This document shows positions 26,192 through 33,884 of a stretch of DNA of 64,000 nucleotides, in pieces. Where the stretch lies: the NCBI RefSeq assembly GCF_047272945.1, contig NZ_JBKOPS010000015.1, positions 26,710-90,709 on the forward strand. Direction: 5' to 3'. This DNA is from Rubrolithibacter danxiaensis. GTDB lineage: Bacteria > Bacteroidota > Bacteroidia > Sphingobacteriales > Sphingobacteriaceae. The notes below the pieces were generated by a model. It searched no databases. It had not been told where the DNA came from and saw only the letters and a list, made by a program, of their open reading frames with translations. How positions within the stretch are numbered: the first letter of the stretch is position 1; every line of letters begins with the position of its first letter. The position numbers were made by a program, and so were the translations under genes.

Positions 26192-26899
26192 ATGCTGAGA
26201 TACCAGGGCCAAACGCGAATATTGGTTGCGATAGATTGTATAATTTTTGGATTTGACGGAGAAAATTTAAAGCTCTTGCTGATACAAAGAGGGTTTGAAC
26301 CACGAGCCAGGGAATGGAGTTTAATGGGAGGTTTTTTGCAACCGCATGAAACATTGAAGGATGCAGCTGTCAGAATTCTTGGATCGTTAACCGGTTTGGA
26401 AGGCGTTTATATGGAACAACTTCACGCATTCAGTGACCCAAAGAGGGATCCGGTTGAGCGGACAATTTGCATTGCCTACTTTGCGCTGATCGATATAAAG
26501 AAATACGAAAAACAATTAAAAGAAGACTACCATGCCGAATGGTTTTTATTAGATGAAGTTCCGGAATTGATTTTTGATCATAACGAAATGGTTGAGCGAG
26601 CTAAAAAGCAATTGCGTTATAAGGCGGCCCTCCATCCTATTCTTTTCGAACTGCTCCCGGAAAAGTTTACCATTCCGCAATTACAGGACTTATACGAAGG
26701 CGTATATGGCGTCAACCTGGACAGTCGCAACTTCAGCCGTAAATTGCTTTCCACCGGCCTTCTAATCAAAACAACCGAGAAGGATAAATCCTCTTCAAAA
26801 AAAGGAGCCTACTATTTCCAACTGGATAAAAAACATTATAAAGAAAACTTTGAGGCCTTCCTCACGCTTATACCCAATCCGGATAAACTAATCGCTTAG
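26192..26899 (+). CDS. NrtR/AraR-type transcription regulator (Nudix-like sensor plus winged helix)
   Basis: This 235-residue protein has a Nudix-fold N-terminal domain (about 8-145) and a winged-helix C-terminal domain (about 155-230: FTIPQLQDLYEGVYGV, then DSRNFSRKLLSTGLL). The Nudix box keeps GGFLQPHETL but has RILGSL where catalytic REUXEE is expected, so hydrolysis is unlikely and the domain should sense a ligand. In Bacteroides, relatives (AraR) sense sugars. It faces a sugar-dehydrogenase operon convergently, which fits a sugar-responsive role, but its targets are unknown. Confidence 0.85.
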   Translation: MLRYQGQTRILVAIDCIIFGFDGENLKLLLIQRGFEPRAREWSLMGGFLQPHETLKDAAVRILGSLTGLEGVYMEQLHAFSDPKRDPVERTICIAYFALIDIKKYEKQLKEDYHAEWFLLDEVPELIFDHNEMVERAKKQLRYKAALHPILFELLPEKFTIPQLQDLYEGVYGVNLDSRNFSRKLLSTGLLIKTTEKDKSSSKKGAYYFQLDKKHYKENFEAFLTLIPNPDKLIA

Positions 26900-26908
26900 T
26901 TTCTTTTT

Positions 26909-26956
26909 ATACATAAATGACGATGTCCCAAAAGCAGGACATCGTCATTTATGTAT
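26909..26956. terminator. Long perfect hairpin between convergent genes
   Basis: Bases 26909-26928 pair perfectly with 26937-26956 (20 bp) around an 8-base loop. It lies between the stops of the Nudix-fold regulator (+) and the sugar dehydrogenase (-), so a bidirectional terminator or a 3'-end protecting structure is likely. Neither side has a clean T tract, which is unusual for an intrinsic terminator. Confidence 0.65.
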
Positions 26957-26967
26957 TTATTATGCTG

Positions 26968-29853
26968 TTATTTGTTTTTGAAGTTGATTTCAAGCATTTG
27001 CATAATTATCTGGTTGTCTTTCGCTTTATCATTTTTGAAAACGAAGTAAATAGTATGCCTTCCGTCTGCAGGTTGCAGAGGAGCTATTACTTCTTTTGCC
27101 ATCAGCCTTCTTATCATCGAAAAATCGATCTTTTTAGGAGGTCCGCCTTTGTTTGGCCCTTCAGCTTTAGCTTTTGTTCCGGGTTTAGCTTTTCCTCCTC
27201 CCATGTTTTCCATAATACGGGCAAAATTTACGGCCTTAGGTACAACCGTTTCTGTCTGACCGATTAATTTACCTGTCGGCGAGTCCAGGTGCACCTCAAT
27301 AACCCCTCCCAGAGCACCTGAATTTGGTGAAGCCTGAACGAGAAAGTCAATTTGCTTAATACCCGTAAGGTCTAAATTATTATAAGCAAGATGTGAGTTA
27401 TTACCCGTCATAAAGAATGACCTGGAAGGTGTCGTCATCAACTGAGTGCCCTTCTGAATATCAGCCTTCTCCGGATCTAAAAGTGGATTACGAAGGGCTA
27501 CGATGCTTTCTGTAGAAAGCGGCGGCATTACCGATGTTCCTTTATCTGTATAAGCTGCTCTCAATAAAAACCCTCCTTTTCCGTTTTCACCTGCAGGCAC
27601 CTGGGGCACATAACTGCCTGACAATGGCAGTGATTTTGCAACAGCTTTCTTTTCTGTAAGGCTAAGAATATACTTCACCATAGTTTCTGCTTCCGGCTGC
27701 GTTATTTGCGGATGGGCACTCATGGCATGCTGCCCCCAAACCCCGGAACCGCCTGTTATAATTTTCGTAGCAAGGTGAGGAACAATCTCTTTGTCTTTCT
27801 TATATTTCAAAGAAACAGCGTTAAAGCTAGGGCCGATAGATGTTTTATGTATGGCATGGCACGATTTACAATCGCTCGAATTTATAAGACTAAGCCCTGC
27901 TGAGAACCCTGCTTTTTCATCAGCCGCCACATGGTTCTGGGCAATCGCTATCGGGTCAAAACCTTCAGGTACATAGTCGAAGTTTACCGATACTACATCC
28001 TGACTGATCTTTCCGTTCTTTACACTGCCATCTTCCTTATCGCTTACACTTATTGCGTACTGAATAGGTTGATTTGGAAAAAAGAAACTCTTATTTCCTT
28101 TCAAAATATCAACAGATACTACCGGAGGCTCATTGCCAGCCTTCAATTTCAAGGTTTTACTATTCTTCTCGCCTTTGGTATCTGTTACTGTTAAAGTTGC
28201 CTGGTATACTCCAGGTTTGTCTAAAGTTAATACCGGGTTTTCTTCGGTAATTGTTTTTATTACTTTATTGCCCAGATTTATCTTCCACTCATATTTTAAT
28301 TCTCCTTTATCGTACTTATCATAATCAAGAGTACCTTTAGATGAAAGATTTACTTTAAACGGAACAGCTCCCGCAAGCTTATTTGCCGATGCCTCTACAA
28401 CAGGTTTCCTGTTTCCGGCATTATATTCGATACGAACAAGTGCTGAGTTTGCATTTCCACGGAACCAAGAAGATCCATACTCCAAAACATATAGATCTCC
28501 TTCAGGGCCAAATTTCATATCAATAGCACTGCTGAAATTCTCTTTAGGAAGAAAGCGCTCCATTGATTTATAATCGCCATTGTCATCCATGGTAACCGAC
28601 ATGATCCAGCCCCGCATGAAATCAACGATCATCCATTTGCCTTCATAATAGGCAGGAAACGGCCGTTTAGCACCTTCAAAATCTGCCTGTCTGAATACCG
28701 GTCCTCCTGTTGCACTTCGTCCGGAACTTCCAACAAGGGGAAATTCTTCAGATGTAGAATATGGATAATAGATAAATGCTTTTTGAGGCTTAGGAAGATT
28801 TTTTAAGCCGGTATTATTTGGTGAATTGTTTACCGGATTATTTACGTCAAACTTTCCGTGAAAAGAACTGTCGGCATAATTATAATCTACATACGGTTTG
28901 TTATCGGCAATAAAATAAGGCCAGCCAAAAAAACCTGCCTTACGTGCCTGGTTAAATTCATCGTATCCGCGGGGACCGTAAACTGTATCAATTGAAGCAT
29001 CAGGACCAACTTCTCCCCAGTAAAGATAGCCTGTTTTACTGTCAACAGATACTCTCCATGGATTACGATCGCCCATAACATATATTTCGGGACGTGTTTT
29101 TGCTGTTCCTTTCGGGAACAAGTTCCCTTCAGGAATGCTATAACTTCCATCATCTTCGGGATGTATCCGCAAAATTTTACCCCTTAAGTCGTTCGTATTT
29201 CCTGCAGAACGCTGATCGTCTGCATTTTCATGTCCTGGTCTTTCATCCAACGCAGAAGTTCCCACGGCAGGGTTAGCAGTATTATTTCCTACAGTCAGGT
29301 ATAAATTTGCCTCTTTGTCAAAAACCATTCCGCCCCCTGTATGGCAGCAAATTTCCCGTTGAGTACCTACTTCCAGTACGATCTTTTTTGACGACTCAAC
29401 TAATTTATCGTCCTGTAGCTCCCATCGTGCCAATACGTGTTTGGTTTCTTTAGGATCAGCGTAATACATGTAGATCCAATGGTTTTTTTCAAAATCCGGA
29501 TGTGCTACAATACCCATCAAACCCTCTTCAGCTTCGCTGACCTTGCCTTCCTTACTTGTATACTTTGTATTTACAGGTATGGTAGCAATTGTTTTCATCA
29601 GGTTTGTTTTCGTATCGAAAGACTTTAATGCACCTTTCCTTTCAACAATTAAAACTCTTCCGTCTTTTAAAAAAGCCATTTCCATTGGCTCATCCATTCC
29701 CTGTGCAAGCACAACTTTCGTAAAACGGTTTTCTTCAGGAGGTTCTGAACTTGTTTCTGATCTTTTACAAGCAAAAACCATGAAAATCAATGCGGCGAAA
29801 ATCAACGCAACAAAGTGCCCCGATTTACATTTTAAGAAGTTTTTTAGGTTCAT
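26968..29853 (-). CDS. PQQ-type sugar dehydrogenase fused to PKD, cytochrome c and carbohydrate-binding domains
   Basis: This 961-residue lipoprotein (lipobox Cys29) has four parts. A six-bladed soluble glucose/aldose-dehydrogenase propeller (about 45-465) carries GLMGIVAHPDF, CCHTGGG and GWPYF. It is followed by a PKD domain (about 470-560), a class I cytochrome c domain with C662-x-x-C665-H666 and a late MSAH methionine, and a CBM6-like beta domain (about 760-961). The CBM-like domain contains a Gly/Lys/Pro-rich insert near 890-915. The order suggests sugar oxidation with internal electron transfer to haem. It lies downstream of the DUF1080 gene on the same strand, 150 bases away. Confidence 0.85.
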   Translation of the reverse strand: MNLKNFLKCKSGHFVALIFAALIFMVFACKRSETSSEPPEENRFTKVVLAQGMDEPMEMAFLKDGRVLIVERKGALKSFDTKTNLMKTIATIPVNTKYTSKEGKVSEAEEGLMGIVAHPDFEKNHWIYMYYADPKETKHVLARWELQDDKLVESSKKIVLEVGTQREICCHTGGGMVFDKEANLYLTVGNNTANPAVGTSALDERPGHENADDQRSAGNTNDLRGKILRIHPEDDGSYSIPEGNLFPKGTAKTRPEIYVMGDRNPWRVSVDSKTGYLYWGEVGPDASIDTVYGPRGYDEFNQARKAGFFGWPYFIADNKPYVDYNYADSSFHGKFDVNNPVNNSPNNTGLKNLPKPQKAFIYYPYSTSEEFPLVGSSGRSATGGPVFRQADFEGAKRPFPAYYEGKWMIVDFMRGWIMSVTMDDNGDYKSMERFLPKENFSSAIDMKFGPEGDLYVLEYGSSWFRGNANSALVRIEYNAGNRKPVVEASANKLAGAVPFKVNLSSKGTLDYDKYDKGELKYEWKINLGNKVIKTITEENPVLTLDKPGVYQATLTVTDTKGEKNSKTLKLKAGNEPPVVSVDILKGNKSFFFPNQPIQYAISVSDKEDGSVKNGKISQDVVSVNFDYVPEGFDPIAIAQNHVAADEKAGFSAGLSLINSSDCKSCHAIHKTSIGPSFNAVSLKYKKDKEIVPHLATKIITGGSGVWGQHAMSAHPQITQPEAETMVKYILSLTEKKAVAKSLPLSGSYVPQVPAGENGKGGFLLRAAYTDKGTSVMPPLSTESIVALRNPLLDPEKADIQKGTQLMTTPSRSFFMTGNNSHLAYNNLDLTGIKQIDFLVQASPNSGALGGVIEVHLDSPTGKLIGQTETVVPKAVNFARIMENMGGGKAKPGTKAKAEGPNKGGPPKKIDFSMIRRLMAKEVIAPLQPADGRHTIYFVFKNDKAKDNQIIMQMLEINFKNK

Positions 29854-30003
29854 TTTGGTTAATTAAATCTTAATTGAAGATAGTAATTCTTGAGGCATTA
29901 AATGTAAATAATTGAAGCGCGGTTTGTATGCCCTAATCGACTGTTAGTTTATTTCCACCGATGAGGGGGCGAGTTTTATCTATAACGATAGAAGTAAATG
30001 TAA

Positions 30004-30879
30004 TTATTTTTTACAATCACATGCTCCTGCTGCAACAAAATACGGGCGGTATCTGGGGCATTTTGGATTCATACATCCTTTTAAATTAAGCAGTTCCACT
30101 TTTCTGAATTCAACAGGATGACTTTCTGCCTGCAATGCAATGTACCCTTCCTTAAGAGGGGTTCCTATCTTTTTAGCCCAGGCTCCTTTTAAGTAGCGCT
30201 CCATATCATCACCTGTTTCTCCAATTTTAGGATTTTTATAGCTTAATACAACCTTACCATCAATCAGGTGCTGAATGAGAGAGTCGCCTAAAACCAGTGC
30301 TTCTACTGTAACCCACTGATCACCCTCGTATGTTTTTGATGAAGAGTTTATGCAATGCTGCATGGTAACATCCCCATTCATTTCTACATAGGTGCCGGGA
30401 GTACATAAATTGGCGGTCGCTCTGGGGCCATCCCCCAAACCGCCTAAAACCTGAATTTCAAGTGAAACGGGAAATTCCTGATCTTTTGCAAGCGTACTAG
30501 CTGCCTGTGAGTGAACCATTACGCCACTGTTACGCACATCCCAGGAAGGGCCTCCTTGTAACTGCTCACCTACAAAACGGTATTCGAAACGAAGCTTATA
30601 ATAAGAAAAAGGCTTCTTATAATAGATATGCCCAAACTGATTGGTAAATTTATTGTACTGATCGTAGCTTACTTTTAGAATTCCGTTTTCAACCCTGAAA
30701 GTATTACCGTAGTTCTCATTCAGGTTATAGCCGGTAATTTTTATATCCCAGTCTTTCAGATCCTTCCCATTAAACAGTTGAATCCAGTCTTCTTTAACTG
30801 AATTTTGAGAAAAAGCGATTGAAGGAAACAAAACAGCACAAAATAACGATGCGGCCAAAAGCAGTTTAAAGGAATTCAT
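30004..30879 (-). CDS. DUF1080 (3-keto-disaccharide hydrolase) family secreted protein
   Basis: This 291-residue protein has a signal peptide (about 1-24, SIAFSQ) and a laminin-G-like jelly roll with WIQLFNGKDLKDWDIKITG and the GVMVHSQ and LEIQVLGG segments. The DUF1080 family contains enzymes cleaving 3-keto-glycosides, made by sugar oxidation. Unusual is a Cys-rich tail, GCMNPKCPRYRPYF followed by ACDCKK, with a zinc-finger-like spacing (CX4C...CXC). It precedes the sugar-dehydrogenase fusion on the same strand, so the two likely act in one oxidation/cleavage route outside the cytoplasm. Confidence 0.85.
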   Translation of the reverse strand: MNSFKLLLAASLFCAVLFPSIAFSQNSVKEDWIQLFNGKDLKDWDIKITGYNLNENYGNTFRVENGILKVSYDQYNKFTNQFGHIYYKKPFSYYKLRFEYRFVGEQLQGGPSWDVRNSGVMVHSQAASTLAKDQEFPVSLEIQVLGGLGDGPRATANLCTPGTYVEMNGDVTMQHCINSSSKTYEGDQWVTVEALVLGDSLIQHLIDGKVVLSYKNPKIGETGDDMERYLKGAWAKKIGTPLKEGYIALQAESHPVEFRKVELLNLKGCMNPKCPRYRPYFVAAGACDCKK

Positions 30880-31039
30880 GACGTTTTATATTAAGGATTT
30901 CTTAAAGCAAACAAACGGAAATTCTTCCAGCAAAAAAATGGAAGATAAAATAAAAGCAACAAACTTCCCTTAAGAAGAAGCAGTTCTTCAGGTACTTTGT
31001 TTCCTTATTTTAATTGATTTAAGAAAAACCGCAATAAAT

Positions 31040-31252
31040 TCAGGCCTGCTTTTCGGGCACAATCATAATTTCTCTTTTTGACTTGCAGTCGAAACCGATA
31101 TTATTTTCTTTCAATAATTCGGTTACTTCTTCATACTCTGCATCCCGTGAAGTCAAAATCCGGTCGTTTCGTTTAAGTGATGTGCTGAGATCGGCATAAA
31201 TAGCTAAGTGCATAAAATCCTGGTAAGAATACTTAACGGTTACTAATTTCAT
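31040..31252 (-). CDS. Small cytoplasmic protein of unknown function (70 residues)
   Basis: The 70-residue protein begins MKLVTVKYSYQDFMHLAIYA and continues with a charged helix and a short beta-like end. It has no signal peptide or membrane segment and I do not recognise a family. The layout (an N-terminal beta strand, then DAEYEEVTELLKENNIGF) resembles small ferredoxin-like-fold proteins of the DUF2007 type, but that is a guess. It has the codon texture of its neighbours. Confidence 0.5.
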   Translation of the reverse strand: MKLVTVKYSYQDFMHLAIYADLSTSLKRNDRILTSRDAEYEEVTELLKENNIGFDCKSKREIMIVPEKQA

Positions 31253-31415
31253 AGGCTTGAGTTAACAATCGGTATACTGTTATTTACAACAAAGCACTGT
31301 TCTTGTTGTAAAAAAATTAAAAAAGTTCGTCTATTACCGATTTTAAGGCATGAATACAATGTTTAGATACTCCAGTAAGTACTAAACTGCGTTTATTAAG
31401 ATAATGGATAAGTTA

Positions 31416-31574
31416 CTAAAAAAGAGTTTTTAAAAAAGCTACAAGTCGCGAAAGCGGATTTTGATTTACAGGAACTTCGGTAAATCTTCCGTCTTTTAAA
31501 ATCATTATTCCTTTCAAATCTTTTCCTGATCCGCTAAATAGTTCCCGAAAAATAGCACTGATTTTCTGATTCAT
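31416..31574 (-). CDS. Candidate small protein (52 residues)
   Basis: On the minus strand an ATG at 31574 opens 52 codons: MNQKISAIFRELFSGSGKD, then a short strand pair (GIMILKDGRFTEVPV) and an amphipathic C-terminal helix (LSRLVAFLKTLF). The sequence has normal protein character and no low complexity. No family is known. It sits alone in the 31253-31948 gap beside the histidine-kinase locus and is divergent from it. Confidence 0.5.
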   Translation of the reverse strand: MNQKISAIFRELFSGSGKDLKGIMILKDGRFTEVPVNQNPLSRLVAFLKTLF

Positions 31575-31781
31575 TTTTTCTTTAGGTATGAGACCTTATA
31601 CGAGCAACTCCGTTTAATGTTTCATTAAAAAGAGATAAACATTATTTTTTGATACCATCCGTATTTCATTTTCTGCACAATTTCCAATAGTATTCCTAAC
31701 AACAACGTTACAAAATGAAATTAGTATTTACAGCCCGAAAATTTCTTATATTTAGATGCGGAAAATTTTGTTTTAATCTTC

Positions 31782-31822
31782 AAACAGGCTCTTATTTACA
31801 AAAATAAGGGCTTGTTTATTTT
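31782..31822 (+). terminator. Orphan terminator-like hairpin in the 31.25-31.95 kb gap
   Basis: A 16-bp stem (31782-31797 with 31802-31817, two G-U pairs as RNA) with loop ACAA is followed by ATTTT. No plus-strand gene lies upstream for it to terminate. It could end a small RNA, with TATATTTA near 31748 as a possible -7 box, or it could be a regulatory structure in the kinase leader. The remaining gap sequence shows nothing else I can name. Confidence 0.4.
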
Positions 31823-31948
31823 ATCAGGAAAGGCTCCTCAAACCGCACAAAGAGGGCTGTAATCTTCAAACTTATTTACATTTTTGTAAATTACCGGCTT
31901 CCATTCAAATGAATGGATTAAAACAACCAGTAATCAGCATTGCATTTA

Positions 31949-33436
31949 ATGAAAATAAAAACCAAAATTTTTCTTGCCTTTATTTTTATTCTTGCACTTT
32001 TTGCCTTTACAACACTGATTAATTACCGGCTTACCCAGGCTGTAAATTATAATACGGAATGGCTTCGTAACTCGCAGGAAGTTATAAGAAACTCCAGCCG
32101 GCTGCAGCGAAATATTCTGAATATGGAAAGTGCAGTTAACGGTTATGTTCTAACCCAGGAAAACAGCTTTTTAAATATTTACCGGGGCTATATTAAAGAA
32201 AACGATCTGTATCTGCAGGAAATCAGGAATTACATCGGGAAACCGCAGAAAGTGAGGCTAAACAAAATAGATACACTTTACAGAAAGTGGATAGAAATAT
32301 ACGCCAAACCCTACATAAGGGCGGCCAATGATTCATCCACATCTCAGCGGTTGCCTGAAGATTTCAAAAAGTTAAGAGATCAGAACAAGAAAGGCAAAGA
32401 ATTTCAGAATGAACTTGAAGATGAGTTTAAAGCATTTAATGATTATGAATATTCAATAAGGGAAGTGAGAAGAGCGGAACTGGCTTCGTCTATTGCCAGT
32501 ACACGAACCATCACACTGCTGTTAATGATCTTGTCGCTTGTAATAGGTATTTCTGCCGTTTATTATATCACCAGTATTATCTCTAAAAGAATTTCGGGAA
32601 TGGTAACGCTGGCCGACCGGCTGGCAAAAGGCAACTTCAATTCGCTGATTGAAGACAATTCAAAAGACGAAATGAGTTCTCTTTCTTTATCTCTCAACAC
32701 CATGGCATCTATATTAAACGATACCATTACCAAATTGCAGCGAAGAAACGATGAACTTGACAGTTTTGCCTATGTGGTATCGCATGATTTAAAAGCGCCA
32801 CTGTTAGGTATTGAAAATTTATCCCGCTGGATAGAAGAAGATATGCCTGATAACCTTCCTGATGATATTAAAGAATTTCTTTTACTGATGCGGCTACGAA
32901 TACAGCGAATGGAAAACCTGATAGACGGAATCCTGGAACTGGCTCGTGTAGGAAGAACAAAAAGCCGGGCTGAAGAAGTAGATGTAAACACCCTTCTTAA
33001 TCATGTAACTACTATTCTCAATCCTCCAAGGAATATGAAAATAGAAATTCAACCGGGGATGCCAGTAGTTACGGCAGAAAAAATATATTTGGAGCAAATC
33101 TTTACAAATTTAATTTCAAATGCAATAAAATACCACGATAAGGAGTTGGGACTTATATCAATTACTTTTAAAGAAACAGAAAAAACCTTCGAGTTTTCTG
33201 TTAAGGATAACGGCCCGGGTATAGAACCGGAATACCACGATAAGATATTTCTTATATTTCAAACTTTAAAAGAAAGAGATTCATTTGAAAGTACCGGTAT
33301 TGGCTTAACTATTGTTAAAAAAATACTCGACGACAAAAATTGTTTTATTAAACTGGCCTCTAAACCGGGTAAAGGCTCAACCTTTACATTTAGCTGGCCT
33401 AAAAATGTAAGTTATGGTGAATATTCTACTAGTTGA
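31949..33436 (+). CDS. Sensor histidine kinase with CHASE3 and HAMP domains
   Basis: This 495-residue membrane kinase has TM1 (about 5-25), a periplasmic helical CHASE3-like sensor (about 30-180), TM2 (about 187-207), HAMP (about 208-260), HisKA with H279 in VVSHDLKAPL, and HATPase with NLISNAIKYH (N box), DNGPGI (G1) and GIGLTI (G2). The ATG at 31949 is chosen over a TTG three codons earlier. The response-regulator gene overlaps its 3' end by 23 bases, which marks a two-component operon with translational coupling. Confidence 0.9.
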   Translation: MKIKTKIFLAFIFILALFAFTTLINYRLTQAVNYNTEWLRNSQEVIRNSSRLQRNILNMESAVNGYVLTQENSFLNIYRGYIKENDLYLQEIRNYIGKPQKVRLNKIDTLYRKWIEIYAKPYIRAANDSSTSQRLPEDFKKLRDQNKKGKEFQNELEDEFKAFNDYEYSIREVRRAELASSIASTRTITLLLMILSLVIGISAVYYITSIISKRISGMVTLADRLAKGNFNSLIEDNSKDEMSSLSLSLNTMASILNDTITKLQRRNDELDSFAYVVSHDLKAPLLGIENLSRWIEEDMPDNLPDDIKEFLLLMRLRIQRMENLIDGILELARVGRTKSRAEEVDVNTLLNHVTTILNPPRNMKIEIQPGMPVVTAEKIYLEQIFTNLISNAIKYHDKELGLISITFKETEKTFEFSVKDNGPGIEPEYHDKIFLIFQTLKERDSFESTGIGLTIVKKILDDKNCFIKLASKPGKGSTFTFSWPKNVSYGEYSTS

Positions 33437-33836
33437 GGATGATCAGTTAGATATTATTAACGTTGAAAGAACTTTAAAAAAAATTAATCTGCCCGTTCGT
33501 TTAAATATTACCAAGAACGGACAGGAAGCACTTGCTTTACTTAAATCGGATTTAAGTGAAAGTTTACCCGATGTTATCCTGCTCGATATCAATATGCCAA
33601 AAATGAACGGACTGGATTTTCTAAAAGCAATACGCCAGGATGAACATTTAAAAAGAATCAGTGTATTTATTTTAACAACATCGAGTGAACCCGCTGATAA
33701 AGAAACATTTCAGCAATTAGGGATAACAGGTTATATTATAAAACCTTTAATATTGAGTGGTTCTAATAAATCAAAAGACAGCTTAAACCTGTTAATTGAT
33801 TTATTAAATGTAAGTCAGTTTAACAGTCGTATTTAA
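33414..33836 (+). CDS. Single-domain response regulator, Rcp1-like
   Basis: This 140-residue receiver domain has E8/D9/D10, phosphoacceptor D58 (VILLDIN), the switch Thr in FILTTSS, and Lys in IIKPL. It has no output domain. It overlaps the kinase gene and is its likely partner. As in Rcp1-type systems, it probably passes the signal by protein contact or a phosphorelay. The ClC gene follows after 48 bases and could be part of the same transcript, a possible functional link. Confidence 0.9.
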   Translation: MVNILLVEDDQLDIINVERTLKKINLPVRLNITKNGQEALALLKSDLSESLPDVILLDINMPKMNGLDFLKAIRQDEHLKRISVFILTTSSEPADKETFQQLGITGYIIKPLILSGSNKSKDSLNLLIDLLNVSQFNSRI

Positions 33837-33884
33837 AATTAAGTAAGTATAATGGCAGAATTAGTAGGTCAGTGATTACAATAA

